From Acidobacteriota bacterium (GTDB taxonomy: Bacteria; Acidobacteriota; Terriglobia; 2-12-FULL-54-10): a stretch of 64,000 nt of DNA. The notes beneath the pieces are model-generated. The model worked only from the letters and a program-made list of their open reading frames with translations, did no database searches and had not been told where the DNA came from. Position numbers and translations under genes: made by a program. Of the stretch, positions 18,007 through 27,758 are shown one piece after another. Location: the NCBI GenBank assembly GCA_016191085.1, contig JACPPJ010000005.1, positions 1 through 64,000 of the forward strand. The letters are read 5' to 3'. Within the stretch, counting starts at the first letter, position 1. Each line of letters starts with the position of its first letter.

Positions 18007-19757
18007 CGGATTGCAATTGATACTTCGTTGCTTTGCATATCCGCAAATTTCATGCGAACGGGTATTGCGTCACCTGGACGCATCCCCGATGGTACCCGGA
18101 TGTTAACCTGGTTTAAACCTATGAAACCGGGAGCGCTTCCGACGAACAGAATTTCAGCCGGAATACCACCCACAGTAAACTCGGCCGTAAAAAAAGAAAC
18201 GCCTCTGTTCGTCAGCACTAAAATGATCGCGGTGCCGATGAGTTGGCCACCAGGGCTGATGCCGGTCATCAGGGGACCTACTTGAATATCGGTGCTGGCT
18301 GAGATGTCCGGACCTAGCCCGGTGCAATATATCTCAATGGCTTCACCCGGTGTAGCCGGGTTTGCAGCGGAAACCAAGCCGCCGCCAACGTGTAGGATTG
18401 CCCCTTGTCCTTTACCGTCCTGCGAAACTGCAAATATTCCCGGACTAGCTATTTTCAGAGACGCCAGCGGCTGAGTAATACTCTCGCTACCTGCCTCACG
18501 TACAGAAATGGTGGCAGGAGCCGTAGTGCCGAGGGGCACCTGAAAATTGATCTGATTAGCGCTGACGAAGAACAGCGGCGCGGCGACTCCATTCACCAGC
18601 ACCGACGTAGCGTTCATCTGGGTTGGCAGCGGAAGCCGGGCGGCGGTCTGTGCTGCGGGAGCGAGGTTCATACCGAACAACGTTGCGATGCTCCCCGGCG
18701 CAACACCTGGCTGGAAGCTGGCCGCATTCACGACGCCATCGGCATCGATCGACGGCGGCGCGGAGGGCGGCAAATAGAAGGCCTCGTGCGCATCCGCGAA
18801 AAACGCGCCCGCTCGCGGGCCGCCGGATGGCACGAAGATCCGGTTGCCGTCCATCGTCGCGCCATAAATTCCATGCCGCGGAGTCGGCATAGGAGCCAGC
18901 GCGCTCCAGGTGTTTGTGGCGGGATCATACTCCTCGTTTTGCGAAAACGTTCCTTCCGCCGTGCCGCTCGCTCCCTCGCCTCCGAAGACCTGAATCCGCC
19001 CGCCGATTGTGCCAGAACCCAAGCCGCCGCGAGCTGTGGGTATCGGCGCGCGTTGGCTCCAGCGGCCCAGCATAGGATCGTACTCTTCGTTCACGTTCAA
19101 ATCGCGATCGCGGCGGCCCGCGATAGTGTAGAACTTCCCGTTTACAGCCTGTGCCGTCAAATGGTCGCGGGCTGTAGGCATGGCGGGCAGAGTGGTCCAG
19201 GAATTCGTCAGCGGATCGAAGGCCTCGAACGTATTCACGCTACCGCCGGCAGCGATCCCTCCAGCGACATAGATGCGTCCGGCCAGTGCCGCGACTCCGG
19301 ATGCTCCGCGCGGTGTCGGCATGCTTGCGCGCTCGGTCCATTCGTTTGTTCCGGGATCGTACTCAAACGTCCGGCCCGTGACGAAGCTGCTGCCGATGCG
19401 AATGCCGCCAAGAAAATAAAATTTGCCGTTCAATGCCGCTACGTTCGCATGATCTACGCCTCCGTCGACGGGCAGGGGCGCTCCTTCAGTCCATGTATCG
19501 GTGAAGGAATCGTATATAAAGAGGCGATTGGTCGAGCCGGTGGGAAGCAGGCCTCCAACTACATAGACCTTCAGCCCGATTGCCGCCGCCGCAACCTCCG
19601 TTGCTTCCACAGGGAAAGGGGCGCGCCGCTCCCACACGCCGGATTGGGCAGCGAGCAATGAGGGAATCGCGTAAGCCGCAATGATCAGCAGCGATCGTAC
19701 TCTCGATTCAGAGCACGCATTCTTCAGGAGCCGGGAGTCAATGGCCGGGAGTCGCAA
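18003..19757 (-). CDS. Secreted kelch-repeat protein with Solibacter-type C-terminal domain
   Basis: A 584-aa protein with an N-terminal signal peptide ('LLIIAAYAIPSLLAAQ'), then about six kelch blades (repeated 'YDP.TN.W...APMPT.R' and 'VVGG/FGG' motifs, residues about 40-320). The C-terminal region starting 'DGVVNAASFQPGVAPGSIATLFG' is the ~215-aa domain abundant in Solibacter usitatus (TIGR03437). The start is TTG with GGAGG 7 bases upstream. Its stop overlaps the SenA start (ATGA), so the two are translationally coupled, which is odd for an exported protein and a cytoplasmic synthase. A binding or scaffold role is inference. Confidence 0.88.
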   Translation of the reverse strand: MRLPAIDSRLLKNACSESRVRSLLIIAAYAIPSLLAAQSGVWERRAPFPVEATEVAAAAIGLKVYVVGGLLPTGSTNRLFIYDSFTDTWTEGAPLPVDGGVDHANVAALNGKFYFLGGIRIGSSFVTGRTFEYDPGTNEWTERASMPTPRGASGVAALAGRIYVAGGIAAGGSVNTFEAFDPLTNSWTTLPAMPTARDHLTAQAVNGKFYTIAGRRDRDLNVNEEYDPMLGRWSQRAPIPTARGGLGSGTIGGRIQVFGGEGASGTAEGTFSQNEEYDPATNTWSALAPMPTPRHGIYGATMDGNRIFVPSGGPRAGAFFADAHEAFYLPPSAPPSIDADGVVNAASFQPGVAPGSIATLFGMNLAPAAQTAARLPLPTQMNATSVLVNGVAAPLFFVSANQINFQVPLGTTAPATISVREAGSESITQPLASLKIASPGIFAVSQDGKGQGAILHVGGGLVSAANPATPGEAIEIYCTGLGPDISASTDIQVGPLMTGISPGGQLIGTAIILVLTNRGVSFFTAEFTVGGIPAEILFVGSAPGFIGLNQVNIRVPSGMRPGDAIPVRMKFADMQSNEVSIAIR

Positions 19758-19827
19758 TTCTGCCCCTCCGCCATGAAATGAAGATCACCATCAGTGTAAA
19801 GCAAAACCGGGATATGGACGTCGATAA

Positions 19828-21345
19828 CTATTCTGGCCTGAGTCTCAGACCTCTGGGAGTGAAAGATCGCTCAGCGAGTTCGAACGCGCCCTGGACCAGC
19901 AGAGCGAGGATTGCCGCTGGAACGGCGCCCTGCAGGATCAGGCCCGTATCGTCGAGGCGTATGCCTGTGAGTATCGGCTGACCGTACCCACCTGCCCCGA
20001 TCAGCGCGCCTAGCGTCGCAGTTCCGACGTTGATCACGGCCGAAGTTTTGATACCGGCCAGGATAGACCGAGACGCGATCGGCAGTTCAATCAATCGTAG
20101 CCGCGGGCCTTCCGGTAGTCCCAGAGCCGCGGCGGATTCGCGTACTGATGGAGCAATATCGCGAAGCCCCGTATAGGTATTCCGCACGATGGGCAGCAGA
20201 CTATAGAGGAACAGCGCCACAATTGCCGGAGGCCCGCCAATACCGAGCAACGGGATCATGAACACCAGCAGAGCCAGCGATGGAATGGTTTGAATGACAC
20301 CTGTGAGCGCAAGAATGACTTGCCCAGCACGCCGGAACTTGTTCGCGAAAATTCCGAGGGGAATCGATACCACGATCGCAGCCGTCAGCGAGACCGCCAC
20401 AAGCAGTAAGTGTTCCTTCGTGCGTTGGAGGATCATCTCGACCGTACTCGCATCGCGCGTGTCGTTGTGAAGACCCAAGCTCCCCGCCAGGAACTCGGAC
20501 GCGATGCGCTCTTCCGGCACCTTGTCGAGCTTGGCGCGCGCGTTCATCTCGATCATCGCCTGCTCGGAGATGCGGCCTTCGAGTTGCAGGATTGCGCGGA
20601 TCGCGTCGGGCGCTCGCTTCGACGCATCGTCACGGTAGAGCAGCACTGCGTCATATTGAGGGAAGTAGCCGAGGTCGTCTCGCAGGACGCGCAATTTGCG
20701 GTACTGGATCTCCGCATCGGTTGAGTAAAGATCCGTCGCGTGTATTGCGCCGCTCTCCAGGGCTCTGTAGGCGAGTTCGTGATCCATGCCCCGCGCATTT
20801 CTCTGCGGGAGTGCGTAGCGAGCGCGGAGGCCCGGCCAGCCATCGCCGCGGTCCATGAACTCATTGCTGAAGCCGAAATTCAGTTCAGGATGCCGGCGGA
20901 GGTCGGAGATAGTCTCGATGCTGAGTTGCATGGCGACTTCTTCTTTCATCCCGATTGCATAGGTGTCGTTGAAGCCGAGTGAGCGGCTCATGCGGACGCC
21001 GCGCTCTTCGAGCGCGCTGCGAATCGCCTCTTCGTTGTTTTTCCCGGAGGCTGATAACTGCGGCAGAATCTCCTGCGTGATCGTGCCGGTGTATTCGGGG
21101 TATAGATCAATCTCGCCTCGCTGCAAAGCGTTCCACAACACTTGGGTGCCGCCGAGTTCTCTCCGTTCGCGGACCTCTGCGCCCGCGTTCTTGGCGAGAA
21201 TAGCGACCATGTCACCCAGAATGACGGACTCGGTGAACGCCTTGGAGCCGATAGTGAGCGAAGGTCCAGCAGCATGGACCAGGCAAGCAGGAACGAAGCC
21301 GATGCTAACTGTCCAAATGAGCAAAGCGTGCACGCGCTTGTTCAT
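19828..21345 (-). CDS. Fused substrate-binding protein-permease of an osmoprotectant/ergothioneine-type ABC importer
   Basis: A 505-aa protein. Residues 1-24 form a signal peptide or anchor. Residues 25-290 form an OpuAC-type binding domain ('LTIGSKAFTESVILGDMVAILA', 'LWNALQRGEIDLYPEYTGTI', 'DDLGYFPQYDAVLLYRDD'). Residues 300-495 form a BPD_transp_1 permease with several membrane spans and the EAA loop 'ESAAALGLPEGPRLRLIELP'. The order binding domain-permease is the reverse of the permease-binding domain fusions I know (OpuF, EgtU). Known ligands of this family include glycine betaine, choline and ergothioneine. Proximity to the SenA and EgtD genes makes ergothioneine, selenoneine or hercynine attractive ligands, but this is inference. 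The ATG overlaps the ATPase stop. Confidence 0.85.
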   Translation of the reverse strand: MNKRVHALLIWTVSIGFVPACLVHAAGPSLTIGSKAFTESVILGDMVAILAKNAGAEVRERRELGGTQVLWNALQRGEIDLYPEYTGTITQEILPQLSASGKNNEEAIRSALEERGVRMSRSLGFNDTYAIGMKEEVAMQLSIETISDLRRHPELNFGFSNEFMDRGDGWPGLRARYALPQRNARGMDHELAYRALESGAIHATDLYSTDAEIQYRKLRVLRDDLGYFPQYDAVLLYRDDASKRAPDAIRAILQLEGRISEQAMIEMNARAKLDKVPEERIASEFLAGSLGLHNDTRDASTVEMILQRTKEHLLLVAVSLTAAIVVSIPLGIFANKFRRAGQVILALTGVIQTIPSLALLVFMIPLLGIGGPPAIVALFLYSLLPIVRNTYTGLRDIAPSVRESAAALGLPEGPRLRLIELPIASRSILAGIKTSAVINVGTATLGALIGAGGYGQPILTGIRLDDTGLILQGAVPAAILALLVQGAFELAERSFTPRGLRLRPE

Positions 21346-22094
21346 GCCAGCGTTCCTCGCAGCGTCTCGAGCGGGCTACGCTGTGCGTTAATGAATTGCG
21401 TGACGAATGGCTCGGCTGGAGCATGCACGAAATCATGCAGCGTCCCCTGCTGCACAATGCGGCCATCGCGAAGCAGCACGATAACATCCCCGAAATAACC
21501 CGCCTCGCCAATGTCATGCGTCACGAGCACCACGGTCTTATGCAGAGTTTGGAATATGCGCCGGAGATCAGTTTGCAATTCGCAGCGGATCATCGGATCG
21601 AGTGCGCCAAGCGGCTCGTCGAGCAGGATCACGCTGGGGTCGAGCATCAGGGCACGCATAATGGCGACGCGCTGCTTCTGCCCGCCGGAAAGCTGTGCCG
21701 GAAACCGTTGCAGCGCATCGGCCGGAAACTGCGTCAACGCTGCCAGTTCAGTCAATCGATCTGTGATTCGAGTTGCGCTCCATCCGAGATAGCGCGCCAT
21801 CAGGACGACGTTTTCGCGGGCCGTCAGGTGAGGAAACAACCCTCCATCCTGTATCACGTACCCCATGCGCCTGCGTAGCGTAAGAATAGTCTCGGGCGTG
21901 ACCAGTGTGCCGTCTGCGGAGACGCTGCCCGAGTCAGGCCAGATCAGGCCGATCATCATGCGCAGCAGCGTGGACTTACCGCAACCGCTGGGGCCGATGA
22001 GGACTGTTGTTCTTCCGGGTTCCGCGGTGAGGCTGATGTCCCGCAAGGCAGGAACGTTGCCGAAGCTCTTCGTGACGCCACTCAGTTGCAGCAT
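21342..22094 (-). CDS. ABC transporter ATPase (OpuCA/EgtV-like)
   Basis: A 250-aa nucleotide-binding subunit with Walker A 'GPSGCGKSTLLRMM', the Q-loop region, signature 'LSGGQKQRVAIMRALM', Walker B 'SVILLDEPLGALD' and the H-loop 'VLVTHDIGE'. It lacks the CBS domains found at the C-terminus of some betaine-transporter ATPases, which resembles shorter versions. It is translationally coupled to the fused binding protein-permease by an ATGA overlap, so together they form a complete importer. It is the first gene of the minus-strand group that runs to senB-egtD. Confidence 0.92.
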   Translation of the reverse strand: MLQLSGVTKSFGNVPALRDISLTAEPGRTTVLIGPSGCGKSTLLRMMIGLIWPDSGSVSADGTLVTPETILTLRRRMGYVIQDGGLFPHLTARENVVLMARYLGWSATRITDRLTELAALTQFPADALQRFPAQLSGGQKQRVAIMRALMLDPSVILLDEPLGALDPMIRCELQTDLRRIFQTLHKTVVLVTHDIGEAGYFGDVIVLLRDGRIVQQGTLHDFVHAPAEPFVTQFINAQRSPLETLRGTLA

Positions 22095-22150
22095 TCACGA
22101 GCATTGTAACTGGCAAATACCAATTCGAATCTCGTTTTGGCCGAATTTCT

Positions 22151-22492
22151 TCAGTGGACCTTGTGCTTGCTTTCGCGTATGGCGACGCCCATCGCCTGTC
22201 CAAGAATAGTTGCGCCGCTGAAGACCCTTCCTTCCACTGTCACGCGGGTGCCGCTGGACGGGACGCCGCGGTTACTAATCACGTATATTCTTCCCGTGCC
22301 GTCATCCACTTCGTACCCGCCGGTGGAAAGAACGCCGACGGAGTTCACAACGGTTCCCCGGACGGCAACGTTCTTGCTCTGGTAACGCGACGGGTCTGCC
22401 TTGATTCGAGCGATGGTCGTCGCTGCGCAGCCCGCCAAGAATAGCGGTGCAGCCAGCAGCGGCAACAGAAGAAATTTGGGGTGGCGTATCAT
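22151..22492 (-). CDS. Small OB-fold-like lipoprotein
   Basis: A 113-aa protein with a lipoprotein signal ('LLLPLLAAPLFLAGC') and a lipobox cysteine, then an OB-type domain ('YQSKNVAVRGTVVNSVGVLSTGGYEVDDGTGRIYVISN', 'VTVEGRVFSG'). I placed the start at 22492 rather than 22696 because AAGGAGG sits 5 bases upstream and the signal peptide then begins at the N-terminus. Predicted outer-membrane or periplasmic. Function unknown. Divergent from mutS across about 200 bases that must hold both promoters. Confidence 0.82.
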   Translation of the reverse strand: MIRHPKFLLLPLLAAPLFLAGCAATTIARIKADPSRYQSKNVAVRGTVVNSVGVLSTGGYEVDDGTGRIYVISNRGVPSSGTRVTVEGRVFSGATILGQAMGVAIRESKHKVH

Positions 22493-22698
22493 GGTTCCTC
22501 CTTCAGGCTTTCTGAGGGGCTGTCCCACTGGGCCGGACGCCCCACCTGCACGGAGCGTACAAACATTACAAACATTTAGATGCGCCGCGATGCCACACTG
22601 GTTTGCCTGGACCGAGTGTTTAACTGCGCTTGGTTCTGAATAAGCGCCGTTGCATAATAGGTCTCCAGCCATTAGAAAGAGTGCCCGAGCTGTCAAGA

Positions 22699-25335
22699 AT
22701 GTCTGAACCTTCCACGCCGCTGATGCGGCAGTACACTGCGATTAAGGAGAAGTACCCGCAGGCGTTATTGTTTTTCCGGCTGGGCGACTTCTATGAAATG
22801 TTCTTCGAAGACGCCGTGCTCGCCTCTCGCGAGCTGCAGATCACTCTGACTTCGCGCAACAAGGAAAAGGGCGTGGCGGTGCCGATGTGCGGAGTGCCCT
22901 ACCACGCTGCGGATGGCTACATCGCGCGGCTCATTCGCAAAGGCTACAAAGTAGCAGTCTGCGAGCAAATGGAGGACCCGCGCCTGGCGAAAAAACTGGT
23001 CCGGCGCGAGGTTACCCGCGTGGTGACTCCGGGCACGGCTTCGGACGCGCAGCTTCTCTCGCCGCGTGAAAACAACTTCCTGGTAGCGGCCTGCCGCTCT
23101 GGAGACTGCATCGGGGTCGCGTGCGTAGATGTCTCGACAGGCGAGTTTCGCTGCACCGAGATGAGCGGCGCCGATTGCGAATCGAAATTTTCTGAAGAGG
23201 TCAGCCATTTGGGGGCCCGCGAGCTCCTCTCGCCTGCGGCGCATCCGATGTGGACTTCCGCAAATGGCCGGTTGATGCCTGCGGACGGCGCTCCGGCAGG
23301 CGGGTTTGCCAGAACAGAGCTCGACGATTGGGTCTTCGGGTACGACTACGCCTTTCGCCTGCTGAGAGAACACTTCAGAGTGCATTCGCTCGACGGCTTT
23401 GGGCTGGAGGGCAGACAACAGGCAGTCTGTGCCGCAGGCGCTCTGCTGCATTACTTGAAAGAGACGCAGCAAGGAACGTTGACGCACCTTGACCGCATTG
23501 CGTTCTATGAGCGACAGCAGTGGATGGTGCTCGATTCTGTGACGGTTCGCAATCTCGAACTGATTGAACCGCTGTTTCAGGGAGACGCGCAGGCAACGTT
23601 GCTGGCCGTGCTCGACCGCACCGCGACGGGTATGGGTGCTCGTCTGCTTAAGTCATGGATGCTGCGGCCGTCGCTGGACCGCACCGTCATAGACGCACGT
23701 CTGGAGTCGGTAGACGAGTTGCGGCGCGAATCCATCACACGCAGCCGCATAGCGAAAGAAGCCGCATCGGTACATGATCTGGAACGCCTGCTGAGCCGTG
23801 TTACATTGGGGTCGGCCACTCCGCGCGACCTTGCTGGCCTGCGTAATTCACTTGAGAGGTTACCAGCGATCCGTGCCTTGGTCGGTTCATTGCAATCACA
23901 ACTTTGGCGCGAGCTTTGGGACCGGCTGGACGAGCTGGCCGATGTCCATGACTTACTCGCGAAAGCGCTGGTCGAAGCGCCGCCGTTGAACTTGAGCGAC
24001 GGCGGCGCCATACGCGAGAGCTATCATGCGGAGCTGGATGAACTGCGGACGCTTAGCCACAGCGGTAAACAGACCATCGCGCAAATGGAGGTGCGCGAGC
24101 GGGCCGACACCGGCATCGCGTCGCTTAAGATCAAGTTCAACGACATCTTTGGTTATTACATTGAAGTGTCGAAGTCCAATCTGCCGCTTGCCCCCAGCCG
24201 GTATGAGCGCAAACAGACGCTCGTGAATGCCGAGCGCTTCACCACGCCGGAACTCAAGGAGTACGAGAGCAAGGTGCTGACGGCCGAGGAGCGGATGCTG
24301 GCGATCGAGCAGAGCCTGTTTCTGGAGCTTCGCGCGGCGGTAGGCGAGCAGGCCTCCCGAATACGGCAGACGGCGGCGGCCATCGCTGAAATCGACGTGC
24401 TCACGAACTTTGCCGCCCTGGCTGCGGAGTACAACTATTGCAGGCCACGTTTCACTGACAACGGCGAGTACGAGATTCGCTCCGGGCGTCATCCGGTTCT
24501 GGAGCGGCTCAGCGAATCGGGGCAGGGAGACCGCTTCGTTCCAAACGATCTTTACATGGACGGGAACTCGGAGCGGATTCTGATCATCACGGGGCCCAAC
24601 ATGGGAGGTAAGAGCACCTACCTGCGGCAGGCGGCGCTGATTGCGATCATGGCGCAGATGGGCAGCTTTGTGCCTGCTGAAAGCGCGCGTCTGCCGATCT
24701 TCGACCGCATCTTCACCCGCATCGGCGCCAGCGACAGCCTTGCCCGGGGCCGGTCCACGTTTATGGTCGAGATGACCGAGACGGCCGTGATCCTGAACTC
24801 CGTCAGCCCGCGCAGCCTGGTCATTCTGGACGAAGTCGGACGCGGCACGTCAACGTTCGATGGACTCGCCATTGCGTGGTCGGTGGTTGAGTATCTCTAC
24901 AGGCAGACGCAAGCGAAGGCGCTCTTTGCCACGCATTATCACGAATTGACCGAACTAGCCGATCACCTCTCCGGCGTGAAGAACCGTCATGTGGCTGTGA
25001 AAGAAGCGGGCAGTGATATTGTGTTCCTCCGCCGCGTCGAAAGCGGCCCGGCGGACCGCAGCTATGGTATTGAAGTTGCCCGTCTGGCCGGTCTGCCGCA
25101 ACAAGTAATTGAGCGGGCGCGGGAGGTGCTGACGTATCATGAACAGAGCGAGCACCGCCTGACCGACCGCCTCAGTCCGGCCGAGGCGGCGCCCGCAGCC
25201 TTCCAGTTCACGTTATTCACGCCGGCGAACGACGCAATCGCTCAGCGGATCGCGCAGGTGAACCTTGATGATTTGAAACCCATTGAGGCGCTTAACTTGT
25301 TGGCAGAGCTGAAGAAGCAGATCGAGCGAAGCTGA
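22699..25335 (+). CDS. mutS: DNA mismatch repair protein MutS
   Basis: Recognises mismatches and short loops and recruits MutL. The 878-aa product contains the mismatch-binding domain I with the F-x-E motif ('LLFFRLGDFYEMFFEDAV'), the connector and lever domains, clamp 'ASLKIKFNDIFGYYIEVSKSN', and the ATPase domain with Walker A 'GPNMGGKSTYLRQAALIA' and Walker B 'LVILDEVGRGTSTFDGLAIAW', 'ALFATHYHELTELA'. The start at 22699 (MSEPSTPLMRQY) fits the family better than the track start at 22630. A short C-terminal tail follows. mutL is not in the window. Confidence 0.97.
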   Translation: MSEPSTPLMRQYTAIKEKYPQALLFFRLGDFYEMFFEDAVLASRELQITLTSRNKEKGVAVPMCGVPYHAADGYIARLIRKGYKVAVCEQMEDPRLAKKLVRREVTRVVTPGTASDAQLLSPRENNFLVAACRSGDCIGVACVDVSTGEFRCTEMSGADCESKFSEEVSHLGARELLSPAAHPMWTSANGRLMPADGAPAGGFARTELDDWVFGYDYAFRLLREHFRVHSLDGFGLEGRQQAVCAAGALLHYLKETQQGTLTHLDRIAFYERQQWMVLDSVTVRNLELIEPLFQGDAQATLLAVLDRTATGMGARLLKSWMLRPSLDRTVIDARLESVDELRRESITRSRIAKEAASVHDLERLLSRVTLGSATPRDLAGLRNSLERLPAIRALVGSLQSQLWRELWDRLDELADVHDLLAKALVEAPPLNLSDGGAIRESYHAELDELRTLSHSGKQTIAQMEVRERADTGIASLKIKFNDIFGYYIEVSKSNLPLAPSRYERKQTLVNAERFTTPELKEYESKVLTAEERMLAIEQSLFLELRAAVGEQASRIRQTAAAIAEIDVLTNFAALAAEYNYCRPRFTDNGEYEIRSGRHPVLERLSESGQGDRFVPNDLYMDGNSERILIITGPNMGGKSTYLRQAALIAIMAQMGSFVPAESARLPIFDRIFTRIGASDSLARGRSTFMVEMTETAVILNSVSPRSLVILDEVGRGTSTFDGLAIAWSVVEYLYRQTQAKALFATHYHELTELADHLSGVKNRHVAVKEAGSDIVFLRRVESGPADRSYGIEVARLAGLPQQVIERAREVLTYHEQSEHRLTDRLSPAEAAPAAFQFTLFTPANDAIAQRIAQVNLDDLKPIEALNLLAELKKQIERS

Positions 25336-25441
25336 TTGGATGCAACCCTTAAAGGTATAGAGCATCTAAGTTAGCGAATGACTAAAGATGTGTAAGCACG
25401 GTTGACGCGCAGGTTAGACCAGAAACGAAAGGACTTAAAAA

Positions 25442-26137
25442 ATGTTCTTTGATCCTCTCTATTTCATCGTGCTCGCGCCCGGCCTGCTGTTGTCGTTGTG
25501 GGCCAGCTTTCGGGTGAAGAGTGCTTTTAAGAAGTACTCACAGGTGCGCTCCGCTCGCGGTCTCAGCGGCGCGGAGGCTGCTGAGGAAATGCTGCGATAT
25601 GCCGGGATCCACGATGTGAAAGTCTTGCCGACGCACGGCATGCTCTCCGACCATTACAATCCGCTCAACAAAACTTTGAATTTATCGGAAAGCGTGTACG
25701 CATCGCGCTCGATTGCTGCTGTGGGCGTGGCGACTCACGAAGCAGGACATGCCATCCAGCATGCGACGCACTACGGTCCATTGTGGCTTCGCTCGGCGCT
25801 GGTACCGACGGCGAATATCGGCTCGGGTCTCGGTTATATCGTAATGGTGATGGGCCTGATGTTCTCTTCCGCCAATATGGTGCTGACAGGCGCGCTGCTG
25901 TTCTCGGCTGTGCTGCTCTTCCAGATCATCACGCTGCCGGTAGAGTTCAACGCCTCCAACCGCGCCAAGCAGTTAGTCGTCGAGCAAGGCATCATTACTG
26001 CCCAGGAACGCGAAGGCGTGGACCGGGTGCTCAACGCCGCGGCGTTGACCTATGTGGCCGCCGCGATCAGCACGCTCCTGACTCTGCTTTACTTCTTGAT
26101 GCGGGCTGGCCTGCTCGGCGGACGTAGAAGCGATTAA
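25442..26137 (+). CDS. Membrane zinc metallopeptidase (YugP family)
   Basis: A 231-aa protein with the zinc-binding HExxH-type motif in 'VGVATHEAGHAIQHATHYGP' and four hydrophobic segments (N-terminal 'PLYFIVLAPGLLLSLWASF', then about residues 120-140, 145-165 and near 210). This matches the neutral zinc metallopeptidase family typified by B. subtilis YugP. GAAAGGA lies upstream of the ATG. Substrates are not known for the family. It follows mutS by about 100 bases and converges on the permease gene. Confidence 0.9.
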   Translation: MFFDPLYFIVLAPGLLLSLWASFRVKSAFKKYSQVRSARGLSGAEAAEEMLRYAGIHDVKVLPTHGMLSDHYNPLNKTLNLSESVYASRSIAAVGVATHEAGHAIQHATHYGPLWLRSALVPTANIGSGLGYIVMVMGLMFSSANMVLTGALLFSAVLLFQIITLPVEFNASNRAKQLVVEQGIITAQEREGVDRVLNAAALTYVAAAISTLLTLLYFLMRAGLLGGRRSD

Positions 26138-26179
26138 CGGCAGTGACGAGTGATGAGCGACTAGCAAAGACGTAAGTCA

Positions 26180-27700
26180 TCACTCAACATTGCGTTTGGA
26201 CATCCCCCTCCACAAATAAAACACCGGGACTCCTAGAAGCACGATGATCAGGCCGGGCCAGGTGTAGCCCGGCTTGTGAATCAGGATTTCCACCTCGATA
26301 AACCCGACGACCGCGATATAGATCAACGGCAGCCATGGGTATCCCCACGACCGGTGAGGACGCTGGATGTCCGGCCGTTTGTGCCGCAACACAAAAAGCG
26401 CTCCCAGCGTGAGGATGTAGAACAACAGCGACGCGAACATGATGTAGTCGAGCAGTTGGCTGTAGGTGCCGCTCAATGTGAGCAGGCATGACCAAATCCC
26501 CATGACGACGAGCGCAGCCGCGGGCGTGTGGTAGCGCGGGTGAACGCGCGCGACCCGCGAGAAAAACAAGCGGTGCCGGGCCATCGCGTAGACCACACGC
26601 GCGCCGCCGAGGATTAGCCCGTTGTTGCACCCAAATGTAGAGATCATAATGGCTAACGCCATCAACCAAAGCCCCGCGCCGCCAAAAATCATCTGTGCTG
26701 CGGCGGTACCGACGCGATCTTCCATCGCATATTGAATCCCCCGGCCCATGATGCTCGTCGCGTCGGGAGATCCTTCCAGCGGCAGCACGCTGAGGTAAAC
26801 GAAGTTTGTCGCTATGTAAAGCACCGAGACGATACCAACGCCCAAGACGAGCGAGAGCGGCAGATTGCGGCGAGGATTGCGTACCTCTTCGCCTGTGAAC
26901 GTAGGCGTGTACCAGGCATCATAGGCGAAGAGCGGCCCGACCATGGCCACGCCCAACATCGTCCAGGTACTAAATCCCCAATCAGCGTTCTGCCAAAAGT
27001 TGCTGAAATTGGCGTGAATCGCAGCCGGATTGCTTCCGATCGCCAATCCCAGCAGCGCCAGCCCCAGAAGCGCAGCCGTCTTCGCAATGGTGAAGATGTT
27101 CTGCACCCAGGCCCCGGCGCGAACTCCGAAGCAATTCACGAACGTAAGTAGGGCGATGGAAAGGATGGCCACGAACTGTTGGGTCGAGATGGTCAATGGA
27201 ACACGGCTGAGTGTGAATGGTAGCGACACAGTTCCCAGATTCACAAGAAAGTTCGTCGAGCTAACCCACGGCGCCATTACGCCCACGAATTTTGCGAAAG
27301 CGACGCCGACAGCGGCTATGGTTCCGGTCTGGATCACTAAGAAAAAGGCCCACCCGAAAAGAAAACCATAGAGCGGCCCGAACGCCTCGCGGAGGTAGAC
27401 ATATTGTCCGCCGGATTGAGGCATTGCCGCCGCAAGCTCGCCGTAACTGTGCGCGCAGATCAGCGTCACCAGCCCCGCTATGACCCAGGTGAGAATCAGC
27501 AAACCGGGAGATGCGACCTGCCGCGCCACATCCGCGGAGACGAGGAAAATGCCCGAGCCGATCATCGAGCCGATCACGAGCGTGGTGGCGTCGAGCAGAC
27601 CCAGGCCACGCACCAAACCGGCAGAATGGCCGGTGGACTTGAGCGCAGCGACGGCGGATTTCCGTGACATGTTATGACCCGCAGGTTGTGGTGAATTCAT
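26180..27700 (-). CDS. APC-superfamily amino acid permease
   Basis: A 506-aa polytopic membrane protein with about 12 hydrophobic spans. The APC N-terminal signature 'LGLLDATTLVIGSMIGSGIFLVSADVA' is followed by 'AAMPQSGGQYVYLREAFGPLYGFLFGW', typical of LAT-like/YfnA-type transporters. The substrate cannot be read from sequence. I placed the start at 27700 (MNSPQPAG...) because the longer track version adds residues without similarity to the family; an ATG at 27670 is also possible. It lies 58 bases after miaA on the same strand. Confidence 0.88.
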   Translation of the reverse strand: MNSPQPAGHNMSRKSAVAALKSTGHSAGLVRGLGLLDATTLVIGSMIGSGIFLVSADVARQVASPGLLILTWVIAGLVTLICAHSYGELAAAMPQSGGQYVYLREAFGPLYGFLFGWAFFLVIQTGTIAAVGVAFAKFVGVMAPWVSSTNFLVNLGTVSLPFTLSRVPLTISTQQFVAILSIALLTFVNCFGVRAGAWVQNIFTIAKTAALLGLALLGLAIGSNPAAIHANFSNFWQNADWGFSTWTMLGVAMVGPLFAYDAWYTPTFTGEEVRNPRRNLPLSLVLGVGIVSVLYIATNFVYLSVLPLEGSPDATSIMGRGIQYAMEDRVGTAAAQMIFGGAGLWLMALAIMISTFGCNNGLILGGARVVYAMARHRLFFSRVARVHPRYHTPAAALVVMGIWSCLLTLSGTYSQLLDYIMFASLLFYILTLGALFVLRHKRPDIQRPHRSWGYPWLPLIYIAVVGFIEVEILIHKPGYTWPGLIIVLLGVPVFYLWRGMSKRNVE

Positions 27701-27758
27701 TATACGGTAAGGGCGACCCGGCGGATCGCCGTTACTTGGATAACACACCGTGACTAGC

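Noticed and set aside
18405-19661. 418-aa plus-strand ORF opposite the kelch protein
   Set aside because: Shadow of the repetitive kelch coding sequence; no own start signal or motif.
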